Shown: one piece after another, positions 1-10,370 of the stretch
Layout of the letters: every line of letters begins with the position of its first letter
Numbering within the stretch: the first letter of the stretch is position 1
Assembly (NCBI GenBank): GCA_902594815.1
Contig: CACJNL010000008.1
Location: forward strand, 1 to 60,207
Direction of reading: 5' to 3'
Length of the DNA stretch: 60,207 nt
Source of the DNA: an uncultured Alphaproteobacteria bacterium
Lineage (GTDB): Bacteria; Pseudomonadota; Alphaproteobacteria; HIMB59; GCA-002718135
Translations under genes and position numbers: made by a program
Notes under the pieces: generated by a model
Database searches by the model: none
What the model was told of the DNA's origin: nothing
Seen by the model: the letters and a program-made list of their open reading frames with translations, nothing else

Positions 1-64
1 TATCTCATTTTATTAATGAAACTTTAAAAATTAAATAAGATTAATTTATAAAAGATTATAAAAT

Positions 65-670
65 TTAGTCTGGTCTTTTCATTGTGAATTTTGAACTCAC
101 TGTTGTATATTCTGAGTAACCCATTCTTGCCACATACCTCATTGCAACACTATCAACACGGCCTTTTTTGATAAATTTATCTTTTATAAATATACCCATC
201 ACTTCTCCAACAATCATTGTTGTGTATTTTTTTGAATTTGATTTTAATTTCAATGTTTTTAGAAGTTTACATTCTAAATTAACTGGACTGTCAGCGACCG
301 AAGGAGGCTTTACAAGTCTTGATTTCCTTTTTTTTAGATTAGCAATCACAAATTCATCTTGATCCTTAAAAGCATCTAAGGATGAAAGATTCATTTGTTT
401 ACGTGTTATTGAAGTAGCAAAATTTACTACAAATTCTTTTGTCTCTAATATGTTTGCAAGACTATCCTTAAATTTTGATGGTAGTTCTGGTGCCGCAGAA
501 GCAAACATTATTTGAGGAGGATCATCAGCAATAGCATTAAAATAGGAGTATGGAGCTAAATTTGCATTACCTTTTTTATCAACTGATGAAATCCACCCGA
601 TTGGTCTTGGAAAAATTAATGACTTAAAAGGGTCTATCGTAAAAGGATTTTTTTTTGGTGTATAGAACAT
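65..670 (-). CDS. Flavin reductase-like FMN-binding protein
   Basis: This 201-residue protein resembles the flavin reductase-like, FMN-binding split-barrel family (DIM6/NTAB type). The N-terminal run RPIGWISSVD followed by NLAPYSYFNAI is typical of the FMN-binding core, and a further conserved stretch at about residues 52-95 includes FVVNFAT. Such proteins bind FMN and use NAD(P)H, but substrates vary and none can be named here. It is the last gene of the minus-strand cox operon, 51 bases after the M16 peptidase. The first codons lie inside a stem-loop (667-694) that could affect translation. No signal peptide is seen, so it is probably cytoplasmic. Confidence 0.8.
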   Translation of the reverse strand: MFYTPKKNPFTIDPFKSLIFPRPIGWISSVDKKGNANLAPYSYFNAIADDPPQIMFASAAPELPSKFKDSLANILETKEFVVNFATSITRKQMNLSSLDAFKDQDEFVIANLKKRKSRLVKPPSVADSPVNLECKLLKTLKLKSNSKKYTTMIVGEVMGIFIKDKFIKKGRVDSVAMRYVARMGYSEYTTVSSKFTMKRPD

Positions 671-694
671 GCTATTATTTTTATAATAGTATGT
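667..694 (-). promoter_or_regulatory. Stem-loop over a start codon
   Basis: Two 12-base arms (667-678 and 683-694) are complementary apart from one position and enclose a four-base loop. The arm nearer the gene contains the ATG (668-670) of the flavin reductase-like gene. It sits in the only sizeable gap between that gene and the M16 peptidase. It may be an mRNA processing or stabilising hairpin, or it may mask the start codon. Function is inferred from position only. Confidence 0.4.
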
Positions 695-721
695 AACAAT
701 ACCCTCAAAGCCAAGAGATTT

Positions 722-1975
722 TTAATTTATACGCGACTGAATTTGTTCTATTTTTTCCAAATTTTTTATTGGTCCAATACTAGAAATAGTTATGGGACCC
801 TTAACAATTTGTTTTGCTATTTTTTCAACAGATTCTTTTGATACTGCATTAATTTTTTCAAGAGTTTCTGAAGGCTCTATTATTCGTCCAAAAACTAATA
901 ACTGTCGAGCTGCGCTTTCACAACGCCTAAAGGCACTTTCTCTGCCCATCATTAAACTAGCTTTAAGTTGTGCTTTACCTCTATTAATTTCTTTTTCCGA
1001 AATTGAACTTGGGCTTGTATTTAATTCATTGCACAAAACTGGAATTAAATCATTAATTTGATTATCTCCAGTACCACAGTAAATTCCAAAGACTCCAGTA
1101 TCTGTGTACGCAGCACTAAAAGCGGATATACCATAAACAAGACCTCTTTTTTCCCTAATTTCTTGAAATAATCTTGATGACATACCTCCACCCAATAATG
1201 ATGAGAAAACTAAAAGAGAATAATAATCATCATGATGATAATCAATACCTTCAAAACCTAAAAGTAAATGAATTTGTTCTAATTTTTTTTCTTCACGATA
1301 TTCACCAGAAATATAATTTGCTTTTTCTCGGTTATTTGCATTTCCTACAGGAAGTTTAGTGCAAGATTTTTTAATCATTTCAACAAATTCATCATGGTTG
1401 ATTTTTCCAGCAGCACTGATAACCATTTTTTTTGGATTATAATTATTCATCATAAAACTTTTAACTTCATCACGAGAAATATTTTTTATAATATCCGTTT
1501 TACCTAAAATAGATCGTCCCATTGGTTGTTTTGGGAATGCTTTTTCTTGCCAATAATCAAAAATCATATCATCAGGTGTATCTAAATACATTCCTATTTC
1601 TTGAATGATAACACCACGCTCACGATTAAGCTCATCTTCAGCAAAGGTAGAGTTTTGTAAAATATCTGTTAAAATATCAACACCATAGTGTAAGTCATCA
1701 GCAAGTAATTTAACATAATAGGCCGTTATTTCTTTTGAGGTATAGGCATTAATGTCACCACCAACATTTTCAATTGTTTCAGCTATTTGAAGAGCATTTT
1801 TTGTTGTTGTGCCTTTAAATGCCATATGTTCCAAAAGATGTGCAACTCCATTATTTGTTTCAATTTCATCTCTTCCTCCAACAGCATTCCATATACCCAT
1901 AGAGATTGTTTCTAAACCAGGCATATTTTGTGTTACAATTCTTAATCCGTTATCAAGTTCTGTAATTTTCTGCAT
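722..1975 (-). CDS. M16 family zinc peptidase (processing peptidase-like)
   Basis: This 417-residue protein belongs to the insulinase/mitochondrial processing peptidase family (M16B). The inverted zinc motif HLLEH is at residues 46-50 and the distal glutamate is E126, exactly 76 residues after H50 as in active members. Sequence around GGDINAYTSKE and the C-terminal half with GGGMSSRLFQEIREKRGL fit the two-lobed family fold. It starts one base after thrC, the thrC-M16 order common in alphaproteobacteria. No signal peptide is apparent, so it is likely cytoplasmic. Its substrate is not known from sequence; degrading peptides is a reasonable family-level expectation. Confidence 0.92.
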   Translation of the reverse strand: MQKITELDNGLRIVTQNMPGLETISMGIWNAVGGRDEIETNNGVAHLLEHMAFKGTTTKNALQIAETIENVGGDINAYTSKEITAYYVKLLADDLHYGVDILTDILQNSTFAEDELNRERGVIIQEIGMYLDTPDDMIFDYWQEKAFPKQPMGRSILGKTDIIKNISRDEVKSFMMNNYNPKKMVISAAGKINHDEFVEMIKKSCTKLPVGNANNREKANYISGEYREEKKLEQIHLLLGFEGIDYHHDDYYSLLVFSSLLGGGMSSRLFQEIREKRGLVYGISAFSAAYTDTGVFGIYCGTGDNQINDLIPVLCNELNTSPSSISEKEINRGKAQLKASLMMGRESAFRRCESAARQLLVFGRIIEPSETLEKINAVSKESVEKIAKQIVKGPITISSIGPIKNLEKIEQIQSRIN

Positions 1976-1976
1976 T

Positions 1977-3344
1977 TTATAAAGTTGATAAAATTAGTGA
2001 TTTTAGTTTTTGTTTGTTATTTTCTAATATAGTCATCTTTTCTTCTTTATCAAAGAGATTAGCTAATTCTTTTGGTAAAACTGGTGACTTTCCTATTGCT
2101 TCTTCAATTGCATTTCCAAATTTGGCAGGATGGGCACAAGCTAAACTAACCCAAGGTTCATTTTCATTTTTATCTAACAACACACTTAAACCAGTAGCAG
2201 TATGGGGGTCAGACAAATAATCATATTTATCGTTAATTAATTTTATAGTACTAAGAGTATCTTGATCATTTACAGCAGTAGTCAAGTAAATAGACTTAAG
2301 ATTATCTATAATACTTTTTTCAAAGGTATATGATCCAGTCTTTGAAAATTCTTGAAACATATCTTTTATAGTGTCACTGTTTCTGTTTGCGCTTTCAAAT
2401 AACTGCCTTTCAAAATTGCTGGAAATCTGTATGTCCATACTAGGGCTAATAGTTTGTGTAACAAGATTTTTTTTCATCAAACCTTGAGCAATTGAGGAGT
2501 GTAAAATATCATTTTGATTTGTAGTGATATGCAACTGTTGAATTGGCAATCCCATTTTTTTTGCCACATTTGCAGAAAATACATTTCCAAAATTTCCAGA
2601 TGGAACAATAAAGTTTATTTCTTCTATATCAATCTGGAGACAAGACCAATAATAGTAAACAACCTGCGCCATAAGTCGTGCCCAATTAATAGAATTTATA
2701 GCAGTCAAAGAAGTGTATTGTTGTAGTTCATCATCAATAAATAATTCTTTAACAATTTTTTGACAATCATCAAAAGTACCCTCAATAGCAACATTAAAAA
2801 TATTTTCATCCAATACTGTTGTCATTTGTCTTCGTTGAACTTCTGAAACTCTTTTATGTGGATGTAAAATAAATACATTAATATCTTTTTTTCCACGAAA
2901 CGCATGAATAGCTGCAGATCCAGTATCTCCTGATGTGGCTCCAAGAACTGTTAATTTTTTTGAAGCTTTAGGTAAAGCATGTGAAAATAAATTTCCTAAA
3001 AATTGTAATGCATAGTCTTTAAAAGCAAAGGTTGGGCCATAAAATAACTCTAAAATATATTTATTTTTTTCTATTGATGTTACTGGGGCAGTTTTTGAAT
3101 GGGAAAAGTTAATATATGATTTATTTACAATTTTTCTTAAATCTACTTCAGTAATATCTTCTTCAACAAAGGGGTGAATAATTTGAACAGCAACTTCTTC
3201 ATAGGATTTGCTTTTCAATGAATCTAGATCCACATTTGGCCATTCATACGGAAGAAATAAACCTCCTTCTTTTGACAAACCTTGAAATAAAATTTCAAAA
3301 AAAGAACATTGAAGACTGCTATTTCTTGTGCTTAAATACTTCAT
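1977..3344 (-). CDS. thrC: Threonine synthase
   Basis: Threonine synthase converts O-phospho-L-homoserine to L-threonine using pyridoxal phosphate. The 455-residue length fits the long (class II) form. Hallmarks are FYGPTFAFKDYALQFLGNLF, with the PLP-binding Lys at residue 109, and the phosphate-binding run GATSGDTGSAAIHAF. The N-terminal KYLSTR and FEILFQGLSKEGGLFLP stretches are also typical. It is the next gene after the M32 peptidase with no spacer, and the M16 gene follows after one base. Coupling to cytochrome oxidase genes through surf1 is a recurring alphaproteobacterial arrangement. Confidence 0.96.
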   Translation of the reverse strand: MKYLSTRNSSLQCSFFEILFQGLSKEGGLFLPYEWPNVDLDSLKSKSYEEVAVQIIHPFVEEDITEVDLRKIVNKSYINFSHSKTAPVTSIEKNKYILELFYGPTFAFKDYALQFLGNLFSHALPKASKKLTVLGATSGDTGSAAIHAFRGKKDINVFILHPHKRVSEVQRRQMTTVLDENIFNVAIEGTFDDCQKIVKELFIDDELQQYTSLTAINSINWARLMAQVVYYYWSCLQIDIEEINFIVPSGNFGNVFSANVAKKMGLPIQQLHITTNQNDILHSSIAQGLMKKNLVTQTISPSMDIQISSNFERQLFESANRNSDTIKDMFQEFSKTGSYTFEKSIIDNLKSIYLTTAVNDQDTLSTIKLINDKYDYLSDPHTATGLSVLLDKNENEPWVSLACAHPAKFGNAIEEAIGKSPVLPKELANLFDKEEKMTILENNKQKLKSLILSTL

Positions 3345-4823
3345 TTAGAGATAACGATTTTTAATATAGTCCATAAAATATTTAGCATTTAATTCTGAAT
3401 TTGTAACCTGCTGAAGTATTTCATTTGTTGAGTATAAGCTTGCTTTTGAGTGTATATTTAATTTTAACCATTCAATTAATTCATTAAAATTACCTTTTTC
3501 AACTTGTCGATCTAAATTTTTAATATCTTCTCTGAGTTGAGACGCTAACTGCGCAGCAGTCAATGCTCCTAGAGAATAAGTTGGAAAATAACCAAATAAT
3601 CCAGCATACCAATGCACATCTTGAAGACAGCCATTAGAGTCATTATCGACTTCTTTTGCAAATAATCTTTTGTATTCCTGATTCCATAATTCAGGTATGT
3701 CTTTTAAATTAATATTTTCATTAAAGATTTTTTGCTCAAGATTAAAACGTAAAATAACATGTAAAGGATAAGTAACCTCATCTGATTCAACGCGAATATA
3801 AGATTTATTTACTCTTGTTCCAATTTTGTAAATATTTTCAGTATCCCAGCAATTCTCAGTAAATTTAAAATTATTTTTTAATATTTCAGATAAGAATTTT
3901 TTAAACGCTTTTGATCGCGTAATTTGCATTTCAATAAGCAATGATTGACTTTCATGCATTGCCATACCACGAGATTGTCCAGCAGGTTGATACTTCCATT
4001 CAGAGGGTAAATTTAATTCATACATTGCATGGCCTGTTTCGTGCATAATTCCTTCCAGTGATGAGAAGGGATCTATTTCATTATAGCGTGTTGTAATACG
4101 AATATCTTGGTATGCTCCTCCACAAAAAGGATGCTGACTTGTATCTAATCTTCCTCGATTAAAATCAAAACCTATCTTTTGCATTAAAAACAATCCAACT
4201 TCTTTTTGTTGCTCTTGAGTCATAAGATTACTAATTGAAATTATTTCTTCGTTTTTCTGTTTATCAATAATTTGATCAATAAGAGGCGACAAAAATGTTT
4301 CTAAATTTTCAAAAATAGTTTTAATTTTTTTTTCATTTGCTTGAGGTTCAAATTTATTAATCAACGCTTCATAAGAAGAACAATTTAATTTTTCTGAAAG
4401 AATAAGAGATTCTTGTTTTGTTAAAATTACTAATTCCTCTAAAAATGGTAAAACAGTTTTGAAATCTGATTTTTTTCTGGCTTCTTCCCAAATACCCACA
4501 CACTTTGCAGAAGCACTTGATATTTTTTCAACTAAGTCAGAGGGAAGAGAGGATGACATAATATATTCTCTCTCCATTTCACGAAGGTTTGCCCTGTTTT
4601 TATCATCTAAGCTTTCATCCTTAGCTTTGAGTATTAGTTCACCAACCTTATTTGAAGAAATTAATTGATGACGAACTTTAGAGAGATAGGCTAATTGTTC
4701 TGCTCTGTTTTCACGGGAATTTTTAGGCATCATAGTTGACATATCCCAATGTAAAATTCCAGCTATATCAGAACTTAATGCAGCGTCATGAAAAATGTTT
4801 TTTAATTGATTGTAGGAGCTCAT
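3345..4823 (-). CDS. Carboxypeptidase Taq (M32 metallopeptidase)
   Basis: This 492-residue protein is an M32 metallocarboxypeptidase that would remove C-terminal residues from peptides in the cytoplasm. The zinc motif HETGH is at residues 261-265, preceded by the family run DPFSSLEGIM and followed by HESQSLLIE, which supplies the third ligand region. Length matches the family (about 490-500). The ATG overlaps the surf1 stop by four bases (ATGA), so translation of the two is probably coupled. thrC begins directly after its stop. Its position between surf1 and thrC, which usually sit together, suggests insertion into an older gene order. Confidence 0.95.
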   Translation of the reverse strand: MSSYNQLKNIFHDAALSSDIAGILHWDMSTMMPKNSRENRAEQLAYLSKVRHQLISSNKVGELILKAKDESLDDKNRANLREMEREYIMSSSLPSDLVEKISSASAKCVGIWEEARKKSDFKTVLPFLEELVILTKQESLILSEKLNCSSYEALINKFEPQANEKKIKTIFENLETFLSPLIDQIIDKQKNEEIISISNLMTQEQQKEVGLFLMQKIGFDFNRGRLDTSQHPFCGGAYQDIRITTRYNEIDPFSSLEGIMHETGHAMYELNLPSEWKYQPAGQSRGMAMHESQSLLIEMQITRSKAFKKFLSEILKNNFKFTENCWDTENIYKIGTRVNKSYIRVESDEVTYPLHVILRFNLEQKIFNENINLKDIPELWNQEYKRLFAKEVDNDSNGCLQDVHWYAGLFGYFPTYSLGALTAAQLASQLREDIKNLDRQVEKGNFNELIEWLKLNIHSKASLYSTNEILQQVTNSELNAKYFMDYIKNRYL

Positions 4824-5494
4824 TTATTTTTTTTCAGATAAACTAAAAATAAAACAAAGAAAGCAAAACTCATCAAAAACCAAGTAATTGCATATTGAAG
4901 GTGGTTATTTCTAAAGGTTGGTTTTAGCTCTGAAGGGATTAAAAAAGACTCCTCACGAACAGACATATTTTTTATAAAATACTCTTTATTTATTTCTATA
5001 TTTAAAAAGTTCTCAATCTCATACAAATTATAAGTATACCACTCATTGGAAATAAAATTATTAATAGGTGTAAATAATTTTGCTTCTCGAGGATATCGGA
5101 TATAACCTATTATTTCTTCGGTAAATATTGAGTTGTTCCTTGAGAAATATTCATGATTATCTTCTGCGTACCAACCCTCATCGATGAGAATTTTTTCATT
5201 TCCTATTGTTGTTATGATACTTGCTAATCTATATCCATTTTTACCATTAAGTGTTTTTGCAGGGAAAAAAATTTTATAATTTCTATTAATTTCTCCTTTT
5301 ACTCTAACTTTTAAGAATTCAGTTTTATCTGCAATATTTAAATTTACAGCTGGTCTTAATGATGTTTCCTCAAAGGTTCTAATTAAATTTTCTTTCCACT
5401 CAAGTCGGATAAGTTGCCAAATACCTAGACCAATAGTCAGGGTAATACAAAATAAAGAAAAAACTATGAACTTATAAGAAGACGATTTAAAAAT
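4820..5494 (-). CDS. surf1: SURF1 family cytochrome oxidase assembly factor
   Basis: Reading directly after the coxC stop codon, in the same frame, gives 224 codons that encode a SURF1 protein. It starts with a membrane helix and LGIWQLIRLEWKENLI. Then come GYRLASIITT and ILIDEGWYAE, then FTPINNF with NEWYTYNL, and a second helix near NNHLQYAITWF. SURF1 assists heme a insertion and assembly of cytochrome c oxidase in the inner membrane. No ATG, GTG or TTG occurs in frame before codon 157 (TTG at 5026). The likely start is therefore the ATT at 5492-5494 abutting the coxC TAA, or a downstream ATA. Gene identity is firm; the start is not. Confidence 0.88.
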   Translation of the reverse strand: MFKSSSYKFIVFSLFCITLTIGLGIWQLIRLEWKENLIRTFEETSLRPAVNLNIADKTEFLKVRVKGEINRNYKIFFPAKTLNGKNGYRLASIITTIGNEKILIDEGWYAEDNHEYFSRNNSIFTEEIIGYIRYPREAKLFTPINNFISNEWYTYNLYEIENFLNIEINKEYFIKNMSVREESFLIPSELKPTFRNNHLQYAITWFLMSFAFFVLFLVYLKKNK

Positions 5495-6340
5495 TTATGC
5501 ACCCCAAATATAGACACAAACATATAAAAACAACCAAACAACATCAACAAAATGCCAATACCATGCAGCAGCTTCTAATCCAAAATGCCTGTCAGGAGTC
5601 ATGTGATTTTTATAAACTCTAAATAAGCAAACTGCTAAAAATGCTGTTCCTACCATTACATGAAAACCATGAAAACCTGTAGCCATGTAAAATACAGAAG
5701 GATATATTCCATCAGTAAACTTGAAGTAATGATGAAATGCTTCATAATATTCAAATGCTTGAAGTAATGTGAAAGCTACTCCTAAACCGACAGTTAGCCA
5801 TAGAGCTTGAATCGCTTGATCTCTGTGCCCTTCTCTAACAGCATGATGAGCCCATGTACATGTAGTTCCGGACATTAATAATATGAGTGTATTCAAGAAA
5901 GGAATATCTAATGGATCAAATGTTTTGATGCCTTCAGGAGGCCAAACTCCAACAGCTCCATTTGTATCATACGTCTCAACAAACTCCTCAATTGGAAGTT
6001 TAGGTGTAAGACTCGCATCAAAAAAAGCCCAGAAAAATGCAACAAAGAACATAACTTCAGATGCAATAAATAATGCCATTCCGTATCGCAAACCAAGCTC
6101 AACAACGGGAGTATGAGCTTGTTGAAAAGTCGACTCTTTTACAACATCTCTCCACCACAAAAACATTACTGTTAATAAACCTATTGTACCAAGTATTAGT
6201 AACCATTTGGTGTCGTAATGCATGTAGAACACTAGTCCAGCAGCCATTGCTAATCCAGCTATAGAAGACAGAAACGGAAGTGGGCTTGGATCAACTAAAT
6301 GATAGGGATGTTTTTGTCCTACAGAAGAATTTTCACTCAT
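5495..6340 (-). CDS. coxC: Cytochrome c oxidase subunit III
   Basis: This 281-residue polytopic protein is subunit III of an aa3-type cytochrome c oxidase, which stabilises the core and proton uptake. Diagnostic stretches are HPYHLVDPSPLPF at the N terminus, RYGMALFIASEVMFFVAFFWAFF, and the C-terminal YWHFVDVVWLFLYVCVYIWG. Seven hydrophobic segments can be seen. It lies 8 bases after ctaG. Its TAA is followed at once and in frame by the surf1 reading frame, which has no ordinary start codon. Confidence 0.98.
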   Translation of the reverse strand: MSENSSVGQKHPYHLVDPSPLPFLSSIAGLAMAAGLVFYMHYDTKWLLILGTIGLLTVMFLWWRDVVKESTFQQAHTPVVELGLRYGMALFIASEVMFFVAFFWAFFDASLTPKLPIEEFVETYDTNGAVGVWPPEGIKTFDPLDIPFLNTLILLMSGTTCTWAHHAVREGHRDQAIQALWLTVGLGVAFTLLQAFEYYEAFHHYFKFTDGIYPSVFYMATGFHGFHVMVGTAFLAVCLFRVYKNHMTPDRHFGLEAAAWYWHFVDVVWLFLYVCVYIWGA

Positions 6341-6348
6341 AAAATTAA

Positions 6349-6867
6349 CTACTCTATATATTTAAAAAACGTATATGACAATGTTATCGTATCAATATCT
6401 GCCATGCCAGGGTCATCAGTAATTGCTGGATCAATGTAAAAAACTACAGGCATTTTTACTGACTGATTTGGCTCAAGTGTTTGTTTTTCAAAACAAAAAC
6501 ATTGTGTCTTAATAAAGTAAGGACCAACCTTTTCAGGAAGGACATTAAATGTCGCAGTGCCTGAAGTGGTTTCACTAGAAAGATTTGTAGCTTGATATTC
6601 AACTAATTTGTTTTCACCTATTTTAAAATCAATGTCTTGAGGTGCTTCAAATGACCAATTTATACTATCATTTACATCAGCATTAAATTGAAGCTTAATT
6701 TCTTGATCAAGGGTAATTGTTGAAATGTTCTCAGAAAAACTAGTTGTTCCTCCATATCCAGTTACTCGACAAAATAAATTATATAATGGTACTGAAAAGG
6801 CAACAAGTACAATCATTAAAAAAACTATTGTGAATAAAATAATTACAGTACGCTGTTGTGATGTCAC
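6349..6867 (-). CDS. ctaG: Cytochrome c oxidase assembly protein CtaG (Cox11 type)
   Basis: This is a 172-residue Cox11/CtaG protein that delivers copper to the CuB site of subunit I. It has one N-terminal membrane helix (about residues 8-30) and a periplasmic domain. The copper-binding CFCF motif has C123 and C125, followed by QTLEPNQSVKMPVVFYIDP. The start is GTG at 6865-6867, immediately after the TAA of the small CoxF-like gene, an arrangement that suggests translational coupling. Length is slightly short for the family but complete. Confidence 0.96.
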   Translation of the reverse strand: MTSQQRTVIILFTIVFLMIVLVAFSVPLYNLFCRVTGYGGTTSFSENISTITLDQEIKLQFNADVNDSINWSFEAPQDIDFKIGENKLVEYQATNLSSETTSGTATFNVLPEKVGPYFIKTQCFCFEKQTLEPNQSVKMPVVFYIDPAITDDPGMADIDTITLSYTFFKYIE

Positions 6868-6975
6868 TTACACCCCAAGTATGTTGGCCTTATACATTGT
6901 CCATAAGTAAAAAAAGGCAACAATAGCAAGTAAAATTAACAAAGTAATAAAATTCTTCTTCTTTGGTTTCTTCAT
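6868..6975 (-). CDS. Small CoxF-like membrane peptide
   Basis: A 35-residue reading frame fills the space between ctaB and ctaG. It starts MKKPKKKNF, followed by one hydrophobic helix of about 18-20 residues, then WTMYKANILGV. Its ATG overlaps the ctaB stop by four bases and its TAA is followed directly by the ctaG GTG, so the gene is well framed. Alphaproteobacterial cox operons often carry a tiny single-helix protein (CoxF) at this position, with a basic N terminus, a leucine-rich helix and a FY-T-like segment, which this matches. Its role is probably in oxidase assembly; that is inference from position and form. Confidence 0.72.
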   Translation of the reverse strand: MKKPKKKNFITLLILLAIVAFFYLWTMYKANILGV

Positions 6976-7895
6976 AATAAAATTAAATTATCGATTAAAA
7001 GAGCGCTAAATAAACTAAATAAATAAAATATTGTTAGTGCAAAAAATCTTAAACCTTCTGCATTTGGTTGATCTTTTAACTCAACTGATTTTTTTAATTT
7101 AAATGCACTTCTGATTAAAACAAAATTTAGGACACTTGCTATAAACAAATAGAGATAGCCAATAAGATTGCTATACAAAGGAGTGTAACTTAATATTATT
7201 AAAAGGATTGTATAATAAACAATTTGATTTTTTGTATCAGCAATACTTTTGACATTAGGTAACATAGGCACTTTTACTTTTTCATAATCATTAAATCTAT
7301 AAACTGATAATGCCCAAAAGTGAGGTGGGGTCCAAAAAAATATAATCAAAAACATCACAATTGGTAAATAACTTATTTCAGGAATAACAGCTGCCCAACC
7401 AATAATAGGAGGGATTGCTCCGGCAGCACCACCTATTACTATATTTAATGATGTGCTGCGCTTTAACCAAAAAGTATAAATGATTACATAAAATAAAATT
7501 GTGAACAAAAGCAAACCTGTTGCAAGAGTGTTACTTGCATTATACATTACAAATAAAGATAAAATGCCTGTTAAAATTCCAAAAATTAAAGCTTCATTTT
7601 TTGATATTATTCCAAGAGGTATAGGTCTTGTTTTTGTTCTCTCCATACTTTTATCTATGTCTTCATCAAACCACATATTGATTGCAGCTGATGAACCTGC
7701 TCCTAAAGTCACTGCTAGTAAAACATAGAAATAATTTATAGGCATTATAGTTTCAGGAGCTAGCATCATACCAACAAAAGCAGTAAAGATAACAAGGATC
7801 ATTACCCTTGGTTTCATTAAATAAAAGTATCCTTGTAATTTTTTTACAAAAATATTTTCACTATAAGTAACTGCTGAAGGTGTGTTGTTCACCAA
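6972..7895 (-). CDS. ctaB: Protoheme IX farnesyltransferase (heme O synthase)
   Basis: This 307-residue UbiA-superfamily prenyltransferase attaches a farnesyl group to heme b, giving heme O for the oxidase. The first aspartate-rich motif is in MWFDEDIDKSMERTKTRP, and the second conserved loop is YRFNDYEKVKVPMLP. Eight or nine membrane helices are visible. It begins two bases after coxA. A ctaA heme A synthase is not in the window. Confidence 0.96.
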   Translation of the reverse strand: MVNNTPSAVTYSENIFVKKLQGYFYLMKPRVMILVIFTAFVGMMLAPETIMPINYFYVLLAVTLGAGSSAAINMWFDEDIDKSMERTKTRPIPLGIISKNEALIFGILTGILSLFVMYNASNTLATGLLLFTILFYVIIYTFWLKRSTSLNIVIGGAAGAIPPIIGWAAVIPEISYLPIVMFLIIFFWTPPHFWALSVYRFNDYEKVKVPMLPNVKSIADTKNQIVYYTILLIILSYTPLYSNLIGYLYLFIASVLNFVLIRSAFKLKKSVELKDQPNAEGLRFFALTIFYLFSLFSALLIDNLILL

Positions 7896-7897
7896 AT

Positions 7898-9508
<1,611 letters not shown>

Positions 9509-10309
9509 CTATTTCGATAATGCAATTGTTCTGTTGTTTAATGTAGCAAATTCATTTTTGGCTTCATTTAGCCAAGCATAAAAATCATTTTCACTTAACG
9601 CCTCAATAACTATAGGCATATATCCATGACCAGTTCCACAAATCTCAGAACATTGACCTCTGTAAATTCCTGGTCTATCTATTCTCATCCAAGTCTCATT
9701 AAGTCTTCCTGGCACTGCATCTTTTTTAACTCCAAGTGCGGGCATTGCAAAACTATGTAAGACATCTCCTGCTGTTACAAGTACGTGAATATTTTTATTA
9801 ACGGGTAAAACTAGTCTATTATCAACTGTTAACAATCTTGGCTGTCCCTCTTGTAAATCCTCATCAGGAACCAAGTAACTTTCAAAAGACAGATCATCAT
9901 GTTCAGGGTACTGGTATTCCCAATACCATTGATGCCCTATAACTTTAATGGTCATATCAACTTCAGGAATAACATCTTGCTCATATACTAATTTGAAAGA
10001 TGGTACCGCCATTACAATGAGTATTAAAACAGGAATTGCCGTCCATAGTGTTTCAAGAAGTGCGTTGTGGCTTCTTTTTGATGGGTTAGGGTTAGCACTC
10101 TTTCTAAATCGAATAGCTACATAAATTAGCAAAATGAGAACAAAAATTGTTATTGCAGTCATCATAATCAATACAAAGTTATGAAGATCGAATATATTTT
10201 GCATAACACCGCTAGCTGGCTCTTGAAAACCAAGCTGCCAGTCAGTTATACCGTTCGCAAATGCTGGTATACTTATAAGTAAAAAGATTGATGATATGAT
10301 AAGTTTCAT
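9509..10309 (-). CDS. coxB: Cytochrome c oxidase subunit II
   Basis: This 266-residue subunit carries the CuA centre that accepts electrons from cytochrome c. It has a cleavable-looking leader (residues 1-18, ending IPAFA), two membrane helices (about 43-67 and 86-107) and a periplasmic cupredoxin domain. CuA ligands are H185, C220, E222, C224, H228 and M231; the aromatic run GHQWYWEYQYPE precedes them. It is the first gene of the respiratory operon. The 61 bases upstream, to rsmE, should hold the promoter, though no clear hexamer pair stands out. Confidence 0.98.
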   Translation of the reverse strand: MKLIISSIFLLISIPAFANGITDWQLGFQEPASGVMQNIFDLHNFVLIMMTAITIFVLILLIYVAIRFRKSANPNPSKRSHNALLETLWTAIPVLILIVMAVPSFKLVYEQDVIPEVDMTIKVIGHQWYWEYQYPEHDDLSFESYLVPDEDLQEGQPRLLTVDNRLVLPVNKNIHVLVTAGDVLHSFAMPALGVKKDAVPGRLNETWMRIDRPGIYRGQCSEICGTGHGYMPIVIEALSENDFYAWLNEAKNEFATLNNRTIALSK

Positions 10310-10370
10310 TTTTGAATGTATATATACTATTTTTTTAATTTAGCAGTAGTTTAAGCCTATAATATTGTCT

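Noticed and set aside
1-64. Possible start of a gene leaving the left edge (ATG at 6-8 on the minus strand)
   Set aside because: Only two codons are visible and there is no ribosome site, so no gene can be supported.
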